Positions 43,147 to 51,990 of a DNA stretch of 64,000 nt are shown here, in pieces. Positions within the stretch are counted from its first letter, which is position 1. Each line of letters opens with the position of its first letter. The notes beneath the pieces were generated by a model. That model made no database searches. It saw nothing but the letters and a program-made list of their open reading frames with translations, and was not told the origin of the DNA. The DNA is from Mycetocola zhujimingii (GTDB lineage Bacteria; Actinomycetota; Actinomycetes; Actinomycetales; Microbacteriaceae), in contig NZ_CP026949.1 of assembly GCF_003065425.1 (NCBI RefSeq), positions 1,240,001 through 1,304,000 of the forward strand, read 5' to 3'. The position numbers and the translations under genes were made by a program.

Positions 43147-43934
43147 GATGCGACCTCAACGCCCAGGTAGGCCTCCTCGACGCGCGGGTCGGCCTGCACC
43201 TCACCGGGGGTTCCGCAGGCGATGACCCGACCGAAGTCGAGAACCGCGACCCGGTCGGCGAGAGCCATCACGAAGTCCATGTGGTGTTCGACGAGCAGGA
43301 CCGAGCATCCCGTCGCCGCGACCCGGCGCACGATGGCAGAGAGATCGGCGATATCGCCGGCGCCAAGCCCGCCCGCCGGCTCGTCGAGGAGCAGGAGGGT
43401 CGGTTGGGTGACGAGGGCGCGGGCCAGTGCCACGCGCTTCCGCTCCGGGTATGGCAGCGAGTCGACCGGCCGATGCGCCTCGGCGTCGAGGCCGAGGTCA
43501 CGCAGGGTCTCGGTGGCGACCGTCGCGGCGTCGGCGTCTGTTCGCCCGGGGCCAGCAGGTCGGCCTGACCTGCCCGGCGCCGCCAGAGGAACGAGCACGT
43601 TCTCGAGCACGCTCATGCCGCCGAACAGTCCGAGTCCCTGGAGGGTGCGAGCGACGCCGTGGCGAATGAGGCCGGTCGGCGACGCCGGTGCAGGCACCCC
43701 GTCGATCCTCACGCTTCCCGCCGACGGTTTGACCAGCCCGCACACCGCGTTGAAGACCGTGGTCTTGCCGGCACCGTTCGGCCCGATGAGCGCGACGGTC
43801 TCCCCGGCTCCCACCTCGAACGACACGGCATCGAGGGCGGTCAGGCCGCCGAACCGCACGGTAAGTTCGGCGATCTGCAGGCGTGGATCGGCGTCGCGTG
43901 AGTCGCTCGATCGGACAGGGTGTTGCGTGGACAT
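43143..43934 (-). CDS. Liv-type ABC transporter ATPase, LivG-like
   Basis: A 263-residue ATPase and first gene of the transporter operon. LTVRFGGLTALDAVSFEV and Walker A GPNGAGKTT are clear, followed by Walker B LLLLDEPAGGLG and VEHHMDFVM. The ABC signature is degenerate: DSLPYPERKRVALARAL stands where LSYG-type sequences occur, so ATP hydrolysis may rest mainly on the LivF site. GAAGAGG before ATG 43934; operator C lies 39 bp upstream. Confidence 0.9.
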   Translation of the reverse strand: MSTQHPVRSSDSRDADPRLQIAELTVRFGGLTALDAVSFEVGAGETVALIGPNGAGKTTVFNAVCGLVKPSAGSVRIDGVPAPASPTGLIRHGVARTLQGLGLFGGMSVLENVLVPLAAPGRSGRPAGPGRTDADAATVATETLRDLGLDAEAHRPVDSLPYPERKRVALARALVTQPTLLLLDEPAGGLGAGDIADLSAIVRRVAATGCSVLLVEHHMDFVMALADRVAVLDFGRVIACGTPGEVQADPRVEEAYLGVEVAS

Positions 43935-43973
43935 CGGCACCTCTTCGTGTCGGGATGAGGTCACTCTACAACA

Positions 43974-43993
43974 GATACCGACTAGCCGGTATG
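43974..43993. promoter_or_regulatory. Catabolic-regulon operator C
   Basis: GATACCGACTAGCCGGTATG, matching operators A, B and D (consensus CATACCGACYASSCGGTATG). It lies 39 bp before livG, between the transporter operon and the upstream SDR stop. Confidence 0.8.
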
Positions 43994-44055
43994 GAAACTT
44001 TGGCGAGAGCATCCGGGCGGCATCCACAGGGGTGGATGCCGTCTGCGTCGGTCGG

Positions 44056-44790
44056 CTAGCGGTGGGCGATGGCGGTGGTCATGCCGCCGTCGACGACAAA
44101 CTCGGCGCCCGTCGTGTAGGCGGACGCATCACTCGCGAGAAAGACGATGGTGCCTGCCACGTCCTCGGGCAGCGCCGGGCGGCCGAGCGGAATGGACAGC
44201 GCCTCCGGGTCGATGCGCGTCGTCATGTCGGTGAGGATGAGGCCGGGGTGCACCGAGTTGACGCGGATGCCCGCCGGACCGAGTTCGACGGCGAGCGACT
44301 TCGTGAGTCCGCGCACGCCGAACTTCGAGGCGGTGTAGCCGTGCAGGCCAGGGCTGCCCCGCAGCCCTTCGACCGAGGAGATATTGATGATGGATCCGGA
44401 TGCCTGGCGCTTCATCGCCGGCACCACCGCGCGACAGCCGAGAAACACTCCGGTGAGATTGACCGCGATGACGGCATCCCACTTGGCCGTCGTGTAGTGC
44501 TCGATCGGCGCCGCGTTCGCGATGCCGGCATTGTTGACGAGGACGTCGAGTGACCCGAACGCCGCGATTGCGGAGTCGACCACCCTGGACCAGTCGTCTT
44601 CGCTCGTCACATCGAGGTGTTCGAAGACCGCGCCATCGCCGAGCTCGGTCGCCAGCGCGGTGCCTTCGTCGTGGAGCAGGTCGGCAATCACTACGCGCGC
44701 GCCTGCCGCGTGAAGTGCGCGCGTGTACGCGGCACCCAGTCCGCGGGCGCCGCCCGTCACAACGGCTACCCGCCCTTCGAGGTTGGTCAC
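44056..44790 (-). CDS. Short-chain dehydrogenase/reductase
   Basis: A 244-residue SDR resembling the 3-alpha/20-beta-hydroxysteroid or FabG3 type: VTGGARGLGAAYTRAL, NNAGIANAAPIEHY, NISSVEG and GYTASKFG. Asp in VVIADLLHD fits NAD(H). It lies downstream of the quinone oxidoreductase gene (58-bp gap with a tandem repeat) and probably ends the operator D operon. It may oxidise or reduce a 3- or 4-hydroxyacyl intermediate. Confidence 0.85.
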   Translation of the reverse strand: MTNLEGRVAVVTGGARGLGAAYTRALHAAGARVVIADLLHDEGTALATELGDGAVFEHLDVTSEDDWSRVVDSAIAAFGSLDVLVNNAGIANAAPIEHYTTAKWDAVIAVNLTGVFLGCRAVVPAMKRQASGSIINISSVEGLRGSPGLHGYTASKFGVRGLTKSLAVELGPAGIRVNSVHPGLILTDMTTRIDPEALSIPLGRPALPEDVAGTIVFLASDASAYTTGAEFVVDGGMTTAIAHR

Positions 44791-44829
44791 GGAAAGCTCC
44801 CTGTGTCGGTGTTCAGTCGACGGATGTGG

Positions 44830-44867
44830 TCAGTCGAAACGGATGATGTCAGTCGAAACGGATGATG
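44830..44867 (-). repeat. 19-bp tandem duplication at a gene end
   Basis: TCAGTCGAAACGGATGATG occurs twice head to tail at 44830-44848 and 44849-44867, with a degenerate third copy at 44813-44829. The second copy is the coding end and stop codon of the quinone oxidoreductase gene. Confidence 0.92.
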
Positions 44868-45859
44868 AGGCGCCCGACGGTCTGCCCGCCGGCCAGCTCC
44901 TGAATCGCCGCCGGTGCGTGGTCGAGCTCCACGACGCCGCCGATGAGCGGCGAGATGGCGCCCGACTCGGCGAGTTCTGTCAGCGCGGTATGGGCCTGCC
45001 GAACAAGCTCGGGCCGACGCTGGGAGTACAGCGCCCAGTGCAGGCCGAGCACCCCATAGTTCTTGACGAGGGCATGGTTGGCCTTGACCTCGGGGACCGC
45101 GCCGCTCGCAAAGCCAACGACGACGATGCGTCCCTCGAAAGCGATGCACTTGGTCGAGCGTTCAAAGCTCTCGCCGCCGACAGGGTCGAACACGACGTCG
45201 GCGCCGCGGCCGCCGGTGATCTCGTTCACTCTGGCGACAAAGTCCTCGTCGGCTCGCACGATGACGGTCTCGGCACCGGCAGCGCGCGCGGACTCCGCTT
45301 TGGCTGCGCTGCCGACAACCCCGATGACCCTCGCCCCTGCAGCGACGCCGAGCTGAACCGCGGCGCTTCCGACGCCACCTGCTGCAGCGTGAACGAGAAG
45401 GGTCTCGCCAGGATGGATCGCCGCACGGCGATGCAGGGCGAACCACGCGGTCTGGTAGGCGATCATGAGGCCGGCGGCCTGCTCATCGCTGAGGCTGGCG
45501 GGGGCGAGGTGTACGGCGCCCACGGGGAGCACCGCGTACTCAGTGAGCACTCCGATGCCGGTGCCAACGACCCGGTCGCCGATCGCGAACGACGCGCCGC
45601 CATCGGCATCCGTTGTTTCACCGATGCCCACGATCTCACCGCACAGCTCAATGCCAGGGCTGAACGGGATTTCGGGACGCACCTGGTATTCGCCTCGAGC
45701 GAGAAGGACGTCCGGGAAGTTCACGGCGACGGCGCGCGTGCGAATCAGGACCTCGCCCGCGCCCGGTTGCGGGATCGGAACGTCGTGGAGTTCGAGGACC
45801 TCTGCCGGTTCTCCGTGGCGGACGACTCTCCACGCCCGCATGAGCTCAGTGTCAGGCAT
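44849..45859 (-). CDS. NADPH:quinone oxidoreductase-like MDR enzyme
   Basis: A 336-residue medium-chain reductase without zinc ligands. AVAVNFPDVLLARGEYQVRP is the family start region, and LLVHAAAGGVGSAAVQLGVA the nucleotide motif. It fits quinone oxidoreductases or acrylyl/enoyl-CoA reductases. ATG 45859 overlaps the tetR-like gene end by eight bases. The stop codon sits on a 19-bp tandem duplication. Confidence 0.87.
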   Translation of the reverse strand: MPDTELMRAWRVVRHGEPAEVLELHDVPIPQPGAGEVLIRTRAVAVNFPDVLLARGEYQVRPEIPFSPGIELCGEIVGIGETTDADGGASFAIGDRVVGTGIGVLTEYAVLPVGAVHLAPASLSDEQAAGLMIAYQTAWFALHRRAAIHPGETLLVHAAAGGVGSAAVQLGVAAGARVIGVVGSAAKAESARAAGAETVIVRADEDFVARVNEITGGRGADVVFDPVGGESFERSTKCIAFEGRIVVVGFASGAVPEVKANHALVKNYGVLGLHWALYSQRRPELVRQAHTALTELAESGAISPLIGGVVELDHAPAAIQELAGGQTVGRLIIRFD

Positions 45860-46436
45860 TGTTCGCCGCAATGCTGACGAGGTAGAGATCCGTGAGCTGC
45901 TGGGCCAGGAGGGTTTTGTCTTCGGGGCCCTCGGGGGAGTACCAGTGCGACAGATAGTGCACGTCACTGAAGAAATGGGCGATGAGCACAGGGCGCGGAA
46001 TGTCTGTGCGGTAGATACCCTCGTTCTGCCCGGTTTCGATGAGCGTGCTGAACACGTCGTTGTACGCGCGCCGGCGGCGGGTGACCTCGTGCTGGCGTGG
46101 CTGGGAAAGCATGTGCATGCTGCGGAAGAAGACGGTGCCCTCGGGCAGGAAGTCGATCGAGGTCTCAATCACGTCGATGCAGGCCGCGCGCAGCACGTCG
46201 GCGACGGGGCCGCCGCGCTCGACGATCGCGTCGAGGTTTGCCTTCTGTTCGGTGAGAATGCGCTCATAGATGGCGAAGAGGAGATCGTCCTTGGACTGGA
46301 AGTAGTGGTACATCGCACCCTTGGTCACACCAGCCTTGTCGACGACCTGCTGTACCGACGTGTTGGCGTACCCGTTCGCGGCGAAAAGCTCGACCGCCGC
46401 TCGGGTGATGTCGTCTACGACTGTGGTTTCTCTCAT
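45852..46436 (-). CDS. TetR-family regulator, candidate controller of the CATACCG regulon
   Basis: A 194-residue TetR regulator: FAANGYANTSVQQVVDKAGV and TKGAMYHYFQSKDDLLFAIY form the helix-turn-helix, like regulators of fatty acid and sterol degradation. AAGGAAAG five bases before ATG 46436 selects this start. It lies in the operon headed by operator D, so it would repress its own expression. Because the same palindrome stands before three other operons of the cluster, it is the best candidate for the shared repressor. The ligand is probably an acyl-CoA. Confidence 0.87.
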   Translation of the reverse strand: MRETTVVDDITRAAVELFAANGYANTSVQQVVDKAGVTKGAMYHYFQSKDDLLFAIYERILTEQKANLDAIVERGGPVADVLRAACIDVIETSIDFLPEGTVFFRSMHMLSQPRQHEVTRRRRAYNDVFSTLIETGQNEGIYRTDIPRPVLIAHFFSDVHYLSHWYSPEGPEDKTLLAQQLTDLYLVSIAANNA

Positions 46437-46468
46437 CCGTCTTTCCTTCGTCAGTTCTCTCGTCATGG

Positions 46469-47206
46469 TCAGCCAACCGGGCGGATGCTGCCGCCGCCGT
46501 CGATGACAACGCATTGTCCGGTGATCCAGGCGGCGTCCTCCGAGAGCAGGAACGCTACAGGACCCGCGACGTCCTCCGGTTCGCCGAGCCGGCCGAGTGG
46601 ATACTCCTCGGCGACGGCTGCCTCCCTGCCCTCGTAGAGCGCACGTGCAAAGTCCGTCTTGATGACCGCCGGTGCTACCGCATTGACCCGGATGTCCGGC
46701 GCGAGTTCAAAAGCGAGCTGCGTCGTCAGGTTGATGAGCGCGGCCTTGGAGACGCCGTAGAACGCGATTCCCGGGCTCGCTGCCAGTGCCGAGATCGACG
46801 CCAGGTTGACCACCGACCGGCTGAGTCCGGCGGCGACCGCGTCGCGGGTCCACTCGAGGGCGGCGATCACGTTGACGTCGAGGATTTTGCGGATGATCGA
46901 CGGCTCGATCTCGAGAACCGGTCCGTACGCGGGGTTGATGCCGGCGTTGTTGACCAGGTGATCGAGCCGACCGTGGCGATCCAGCACGTGCGCAAGCGTT
47001 GCGGCCCTGTGGTCGGCGTCATCCGCTTTGCCCTGAACAGCCGAAGCGCGTTCGCCCAGTTCGGCGACGGCCGCGTCGAGAGCATCCTGCTTCCGACCTG
47101 TGATGACGACGTGTGCGCCCTCCGCGACAAGTCGGTGGGCGATAGCCAGGCCGATTCCGCGGCTGCCGCCGGTGATCAGGGCAACCCGGCCCTCGAATCT
47201 CTGCAT
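46469..47206 (-). CDS. Short-chain dehydrogenase/reductase
   Basis: A 245-residue SDR: ITGGSRGIG, TGRKQ after the second strand (NADP-like), NNAGINPAYGPVLE, NLASIS and YGVSKAA. AAAGGAG precedes ATG 47206. It is the first gene of the operon with operator D 55 bp upstream, followed by the tetR-like gene. Confidence 0.87.
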   Translation of the reverse strand: MQRFEGRVALITGGSRGIGLAIAHRLVAEGAHVVITGRKQDALDAAVAELGERASAVQGKADDADHRAATLAHVLDRHGRLDHLVNNAGINPAYGPVLEIEPSIIRKILDVNVIAALEWTRDAVAAGLSRSVVNLASISALAASPGIAFYGVSKAALINLTTQLAFELAPDIRVNAVAPAVIKTDFARALYEGREAAVAEEYPLGRLGEPEDVAGPVAFLLSEDAAWITGQCVVIDGGGSIRPVG

Positions 47207-47261
47207 TCGCTCTCCTTTGAGTTCTCTGCCTGTGGCGTCGGGATGCCGGTGCGACCGGGTA

Positions 47262-47281
47262 CCAACCGACCAGCCGGTATG
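47262..47281. promoter_or_regulatory. Catabolic-regulon operator D
   Basis: CCAACCGACCAGCCGGTATG, the same consensus with two changes in the left arm. It lies 55 bp before the SDR that heads the tetR-containing operon and about 140 bp from the divergent glycosyltransferase. Confidence 0.7.
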
Positions 47282-47383
47282 TCACTGGCGAGACTACACC
47301 ACTGGCTCGGCGCCGCGTACGACCGGCGTGAATTGTTCGAGCGCTGTGCCCTGTTTCTGGCAGTCCGCTCGGGCGGGACCCCG

Positions 47384-47412
47384 TTGCCCGGTCGGTGCGG
47401 GGTGCCTAGCAT
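47384..47412 (+). promoter_or_regulatory. Leaderless promoter of the glycosyltransferase
   Basis: TTGCCC at 47384-47389, a 17-bp spacer and TAGCAT at 47407-47412 form a good sigma-70-like promoter. ATG 47420 follows after seven bases, at the expected transcription start, and no ribosome binding site exists. Confidence 0.65.
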
Positions 47413-47419
47413 GGCAGGC

Positions 47420-48691
47420 ATGACCGGTGGTGAGGCACCGCAAAAGTCCGCACGGGGTGCGCATCCTCGTCGTTATCTGTTCGCGCTCATCGACGCCGGC
47501 GGCACGGTTCCACCGGAGCTCGGGGTTGTTCGCCGGCTCGTCGACAGGGGGCACAGTGTCACGGTGCTCGCGGGCGAATCGATCGCGGATCAGGTGCAGA
47601 GCACCGGCGCCGACTTCCTGCCCCGAGCGTCAGCCCCATCCGGTGTCTTTCGGGACTGGGACCTCTCACCGCTGGGACTCGCCCGAGCCATGGCCGACCA
47701 CATGATGATCGGGCCCGCGCCGGCGCAGGCCATCGATACCGTGGCGGCGATCGATTCACTCCAGCCCAACCTCGTCGTTGCATCCGCTTTCGCGGTCGGT
47801 GCGATGGTCGCTGCGGAGGCCCGCGGCATCCCGTTCGATCTGCTCGTTCCCAACGTCTATCCCTTCCCGGCCGAGGGAATGCCGCCGTTCGGAGCGGGGC
47901 TCACGCCTTCTCACGGGCCTCTCGGCCGCACACGCGACAGGGTCTTCTCTGCCGCGGGCGTCCGGCTCTTCGACAGGTACGCCCTGGCCGGGACCAACGC
48001 GCTCCGTGCTGAATACGGGCTGAGCCCGGTAACGACGGCATGGGATCAAATGCGCCGGGCACAGCGCCACCTTCTCCTGACGTCGCGGTCATTTGATTTC
48101 CCGGGACGGCTTCCGGCCAAAGCGCGCTATGTCGGACCGATTCTGGATGATCCGGGCTGGGCCGCGGGCGAATCATGGGCTCCGCCAGCCGGGGACGATC
48201 CGCTCGTGCTCGTTGCGATGTCGTCAACGTTCCAGAACCACGTCGGGAGCATGCAGCGAATTGTCGATGCGATGGGGATGCGGCCCGTGCGCGGACTCGT
48301 CACGACAGGCCCCGCTGTGCGTCCAGACGACATTGCTGCCGAGCCCAATGTCACGGTGATCGAATCAGCACCCCACCAGGAGGTCCTGCGTGACGCTGAC
48401 GTCGTCATCACGCATGGCGGTCACGGGACGGTGATCAAAGCTCTCGCTGCGGGAGTGCCGCTCATCGTTCTCTCCCACGGCAGGGACCAGGCCGACAACG
48501 CCGTCCGTGTCACAACGCGAGGGGCCGGAATCGCGCTGTCACGCCGCGCGTCCGCTCCACGAATCGCCCGGGCTCTCGATGACGTTCTCAACACACCGTC
48601 CTACGGTGAGGCCGCGAAGAGACTTGGCGCGGATGTTGCGCGTGAGGCATCCGGGAGCGCGCTGTTCGAGGAATTGGAGCGGCGGCTGTGA
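47420..48691 (+). CDS. GT1-family glycosyltransferase
   Basis: A 423-residue glycosyltransferase of the UDP-glucuronosyl/MGT type: LFALIDAGGTVPPELGVVRR in the acceptor domain, and THGGHGTVIKALAAGVPLIV followed by RDQADNAVRV as the nucleotide-sugar motif. ATG 47420 coincides with the predicted transcription start; ATG 47411 is in frame but would lie upstream of it. A longer frame running antisense over the SDR is rejected. The acceptor is unknown. It is convergent with the hydrolase gene, 8 bp apart. Confidence 0.83.
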   Translation: MTGGEAPQKSARGAHPRRYLFALIDAGGTVPPELGVVRRLVDRGHSVTVLAGESIADQVQSTGADFLPRASAPSGVFRDWDLSPLGLARAMADHMMIGPAPAQAIDTVAAIDSLQPNLVVASAFAVGAMVAAEARGIPFDLLVPNVYPFPAEGMPPFGAGLTPSHGPLGRTRDRVFSAAGVRLFDRYALAGTNALRAEYGLSPVTTAWDQMRRAQRHLLLTSRSFDFPGRLPAKARYVGPILDDPGWAAGESWAPPAGDDPLVLVAMSSTFQNHVGSMQRIVDAMGMRPVRGLVTTGPAVRPDDIAAEPNVTVIESAPHQEVLRDADVVITHGGHGTVIKALAAGVPLIVLSHGRDQADNAVRVTTRGAGIALSRRASAPRIARALDDVLNTPSYGEAAKRLGADVAREASGSALFEELERRL

Positions 48692-48699
48692 GTCGCGCC

Positions 48700-50133
48700 T
48701 CAGCCTCCGTCGGTCGTCACGGCGACCGGGGGTTTGCGCATCGACGCGAGCGGCGAGAAGTGCAGTGGGGCGGTCTCCCACCGTGTTGTGAACGAGGATG
48801 CCGCCACATCCAGAACGACGTGCAGCCGGTGCGGGGTGTCGAGGAAAATGACGTCGACGGCCAGGATGCTGCCACCCGGCTGCCAACCGGCACTGGCGGA
48901 GGTCGCATCGTGCGTGATCCAGGCACCAAAGCCCGCCGGAACCTCGAGTCGACCGTCACGCTCGACAAAAACGAGGCGCAGCTCGCTGTCGGTGGCGCCG
49001 GGCTCGATGAGCAGATGCGTGAGTCCGGGGTAAGCGGTTTCGGGAAGCATGGGCGTGAAGGTGCCGCCGTCGATCCGCTGGTCGCTCGAACCTCGTTCGA
49101 CCGGGGCGATAGCGAGTGACGCCAGCTGTTCGGCGAGCGCGGCATCCGCTTTCTCGCTCCCGCGTTCCTCGGCGGGCTGTCCGATCGCGGGCAGCAGGTG
49201 AGTCCACGCCAGATCGAGGACGCCCTGCATGTCGGTGCTCTGGCCGGTCATCGCGAGAACGACCCCGTGCTCGGGCAGAACCACGCAGAACTGTCCGTAC
49301 GCGCCGTCTCCGCGGTAGCCGTGGCGCGCCATCCAGAACTGGAAGCCGTAGCCCTGCTCCCAGTCTGAGGCCGGGTTGGAGCCGTTGGACACGTGCGCCC
49401 TCGTCGCTTCATCCACCCATTCCCCGGGTATCAGCTGTGCTCCGTTCCACTCGCCGCGCTGCAGGTAGAGCTGGCCGAGGGACGCGATGGCTTCGGTCTG
49501 TGCGTGGAAGCCGCTGAACCCCAGTTCGTGGCCGGCGGCATCCGTGATCCAGCCTGTGTCGTCGATTCCGAGCGGATCGAAGAGGCGGGGCCTGAGGTAC
49601 TCGGTGAGCGACTGTCCTGTGGCGCGCTGCACGATGAGGCCGGCGGTGTACGTGCACGGCTGGTTGTACGCGAACACCGAGCCCGGCTCCTCGTCGGGCG
49701 GGAGCAGCAGGAATCCGCGCACGATGTTGACCGGGTCGATGGCGAGGGCGCGATCCAGGGTTTCTTCGCGGTGCCCGCTCGCCATCGCGAGGATGTGCCT
49801 GATGCGCATCGAACGGCTGCGGGGATCGGTGATCTCTGCGTCGAGCTCGGGAAAATGACTGAGAACTGTGTCGTCGATGCTCAGCAGGCCCTCCTCGACG
49901 GCAAATCCAACCGCGGTCGACGTGAAGCTCTTGCTGAGCGAGTAGAGCAGGTGCGGGCGGTCCGCCGTGTACGGGGTCCACCAGCCTTCGGCGAGAACGT
50001 GGCCGTCGCGCAGCACCATGAGACTGTGCGGTTCGATGTCGGGGGCGGACTCGAGCGCCGAGATGAAGGATGCTATCCCTCGTGCGTCAACGGAGTGGGC
50101 TGCGGGAGTGCTTCTCGGCAGTGAGCTGTGCAT
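48700..50133 (-). CDS. Beta-lactamase-fold serine hydrolase (esterase/class C-like)
   Basis: A 477-residue serine hydrolase. Ser-x-x-Lys is SLSK in LLYSLSKSFTS near residue 67, and YNQ near residue 155 corresponds to the Tyr-x-Asn motif. The last 170 residues form an extra domain of strands seen in some esterases. No signal peptide, so it is probably cytosolic and an esterase or lactonase rather than a beta-lactamase. It is next to the catabolic cluster but outside the operator-controlled units. Confidence 0.82.
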   Translation of the reverse strand: MHSSLPRSTPAAHSVDARGIASFISALESAPDIEPHSLMVLRDGHVLAEGWWTPYTADRPHLLYSLSKSFTSTAVGFAVEEGLLSIDDTVLSHFPELDAEITDPRSRSMRIRHILAMASGHREETLDRALAIDPVNIVRGFLLLPPDEEPGSVFAYNQPCTYTAGLIVQRATGQSLTEYLRPRLFDPLGIDDTGWITDAAGHELGFSGFHAQTEAIASLGQLYLQRGEWNGAQLIPGEWVDEATRAHVSNGSNPASDWEQGYGFQFWMARHGYRGDGAYGQFCVVLPEHGVVLAMTGQSTDMQGVLDLAWTHLLPAIGQPAEERGSEKADAALAEQLASLAIAPVERGSSDQRIDGGTFTPMLPETAYPGLTHLLIEPGATDSELRLVFVERDGRLEVPAGFGAWITHDATSASAGWQPGGSILAVDVIFLDTPHRLHVVLDVAASSFTTRWETAPLHFSPLASMRKPPVAVTTDGG

Positions 50134-50284
50134 GGGCTCAATCGTATGACCCTTGGGCGCGCGGCCGGGCGCTCTCGCACGAGAACATCAGTTCCGGTCG
50201 AGAACATCCGGCGCAACTGTTGCACTCGTCCGGAAGTGATGACCTCGGTGCTGGATGACGTGACCCGCGGCGGCCGGGTGCGCT

Positions 50285-50926
50285 CTACAGCGATATCCCC
50301 CGGAAGGTGAGGAACGGGGTCGGGTCGGTGTATGCCCCTGTGCGGATCTTGAGGTCCAGGTGGCAGCCGGTGGCCACGCCGGTCATGCCCACCTTCCCGA
50401 TGATCGTGCCAGCCTGGACGAGCTGTCCGGCCTTCACGGTAAACGAACCCGTCTGCATGTGACCGTAGACCGACTCCAGCCCGCTGCCGTGGTCGATGGT
50501 TACCCGCTCGCCGAAAGCGCCAGCGTTCCGCGCCTCGACCACCCGGCCCGGCGAGATCGCTTTGATCGACGTGCCGCACGCGGAGCCGAAGTCGATTCCG
50601 TCGTGGAACGTGCTTGAGCACCCGCCCGCTGTGCAGATCACGGGACGCGGTCCGTACCACGATGTGATTTTTCCGGCGACGGGACGGACCCACGCTGCGT
50701 CTGCGCTGTGCATGTAGTTGCCACCGCTGCTCTCCGGACCGGCGTTGAGCTGCGAATCGTCGGTCGCGGTCACAACGACAGTTGGTGCGGAGGCCTGGAC
50801 AGCATCGACGGCGTTCGCCGGAATCGACAGCCCGGTGACGAGCGAGGGAACAGCGATGCACAACGCCACGAGTGACCGAACCATACGCGGACGCTGGCGT
50901 CGCGAGTGCTGACCTGGATCTGACAC
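50285..50926 (-). CDS. Secreted M23-type peptidase/murein-binding protein
   Basis: A 213-residue exported protein. GTG 50926 has GAGGAG at four bases and gives a basic N-terminus followed by a signal segment (VRSLVALCIAVPSLVTGLS, cut near ANA). The M23 (LytM) domain has FHDGIDFG with the His and Asp zinc ligands, VTIDHGSGLESVYGHM, and GCHLDLKI where the usual HLH is HLD. Two Cys pairs may form disulfides. It acts on peptidoglycan, or has lost activity. Confidence 0.8.
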   Translation of the reverse strand: MSDPGQHSRRQRPRMVRSLVALCIAVPSLVTGLSIPANAVDAVQASAPTVVVTATDDSQLNAGPESSGGNYMHSADAAWVRPVAGKITSWYGPRPVICTAGGCSSTFHDGIDFGSACGTSIKAISPGRVVEARNAGAFGERVTIDHGSGLESVYGHMQTGSFTVKAGQLVQAGTIIGKVGMTGVATGCHLDLKIRTGAYTDPTPFLTFRGISL

Positions 50927-51040
50927 AGTTCTCCTCGATATCGGTGAAGCGCGCGCTTCGTCACTGATGCTATCGCTGTGGGCGCGTGAAACCGTGCCCG
51001 GGGGCCCGAATCGTGTCACGAACCCACAGCGGATGCCGGT

Positions 51041-51046
51041 TACCAT
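51041..51046 (+). promoter_or_regulatory. -10 element of a leaderless promoter
   Basis: TACCAT is six bases before ATG 51053; no ribosome binding site is visible. Confidence 0.45.
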
Positions 51047-51052
51047 CGGTGG

Positions 51053-51988
51053 ATGCCCCCACGCTCACCACTCCCGCAGCGCCACGGGCTCGATCCGGCG
51101 TGGATGCGCACCGCCGACCTCGATCGAACGCGGGCCGATCCGTGGTCGACGATGGGCGCGTGGCTTGACGCGCGGCTCTCCGAGTTCATCGACGTCGATG
51201 CGTTTCTCGCCGATGGACGGTTTGTCTACGAGTCGGGTGTCGCCGTTGCGGGGAGCGATCAATATCAGCCGCATACGTTTGTGTGGTTTCACCGGGATAT
51301 GCGGGACGAACCATCCGTACCGGGAGATATCCACATCGTTCACCGCGACGAGCGGATCGTGGTCATCGACAAACCGCCGTTTCTCGCGACGATTCCGCGC
51401 GGCAGGCACGTGCAACAGAGTGTTGTGGTGCGGCTTCGCGCGGAACTCGACCTGCCGGAATTGTCACCGCTGCACCGGCTGGACCGGGTGACATCCGGTC
51501 TGCTCATCCTCGCCACCGAGAAGCGCTGGCGGGCGCCGTACCAAACCATGTTCCAGCGGGGCGAGGTTGGCAAGGTCTATCGCGCACTCGCGCCGGTGCG
51601 GGCTGATCTGGAACTGCCCACAACGGTGACCAGTCACCTGATCAAACGCCGCGGCAACATGCAGGCGGAGACCGTCGCCGACCTGCCCGCAAACTCGGAG
51701 TCGCTCATCGAACTCGAGACGGCACTCGATGATGCGCGAGCCGTGTACCGCCTCACGCCCCGAACCGGTCGCACCCACCAGCTTCGGATGCACATGCTGA
51801 GCCTCGGTATCCCGATCAGCGGCGATCCGCTCTACCCGATCGTTCGGGACGTATCGGTGGATGATTTTGCGAATCCGCTGCAGTTGCTCGCGAGCGAGCT
51901 GAGGTTCACCGATCCGATCGATGGGACGCTGCGTCGGTTCGAGAGTGTGCGGGCCCTGCCGTTGCTCGGCGAGAGCACGTCGGTCTGA
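51053..51988 (+). CDS. RluA-family pseudouridine synthase
   Basis: A 311-residue RNA-modifying enzyme. HRLDRVTSGLLILA carries the catalytic Asp, preceded by VVIDKPPFLATIP and followed by RTGRTHQLRMHM (RluA motif III). The N-terminal 90 residues contain a short non-S4 extension. It modifies uridines in rRNA or tRNA. The ATG fits a leaderless start. It ends two bases before the stop of the convergent SDR gene. Confidence 0.9.
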   Translation: MPPRSPLPQRHGLDPAWMRTADLDRTRADPWSTMGAWLDARLSEFIDVDAFLADGRFVYESGVAVAGSDQYQPHTFVWFHRDMRDEPSVPGDIHIVHRDERIVVIDKPPFLATIPRGRHVQQSVVVRLRAELDLPELSPLHRLDRVTSGLLILATEKRWRAPYQTMFQRGEVGKVYRALAPVRADLELPTTVTSHLIKRRGNMQAETVADLPANSESLIELETALDDARAVYRLTPRTGRTHQLRMHMLSLGIPISGDPLYPIVRDVSVDDFANPLQLLASELRFTDPIDGTLRRFESVRALPLLGESTSV

Positions 51989-51990
51989 GC

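Noticed and set aside
46514-47410. Long N-terminal extension of the glycosyltransferase frame
   Set aside because: It runs antisense over the SDR gene and operator D; the promoter and ATG 47420 fit a shorter protein.
48700-50133. Antibiotic-resistance beta-lactamase
   Set aside because: No signal peptide, an extra C-terminal domain and the genomic context suggest an esterase-like hydrolase.
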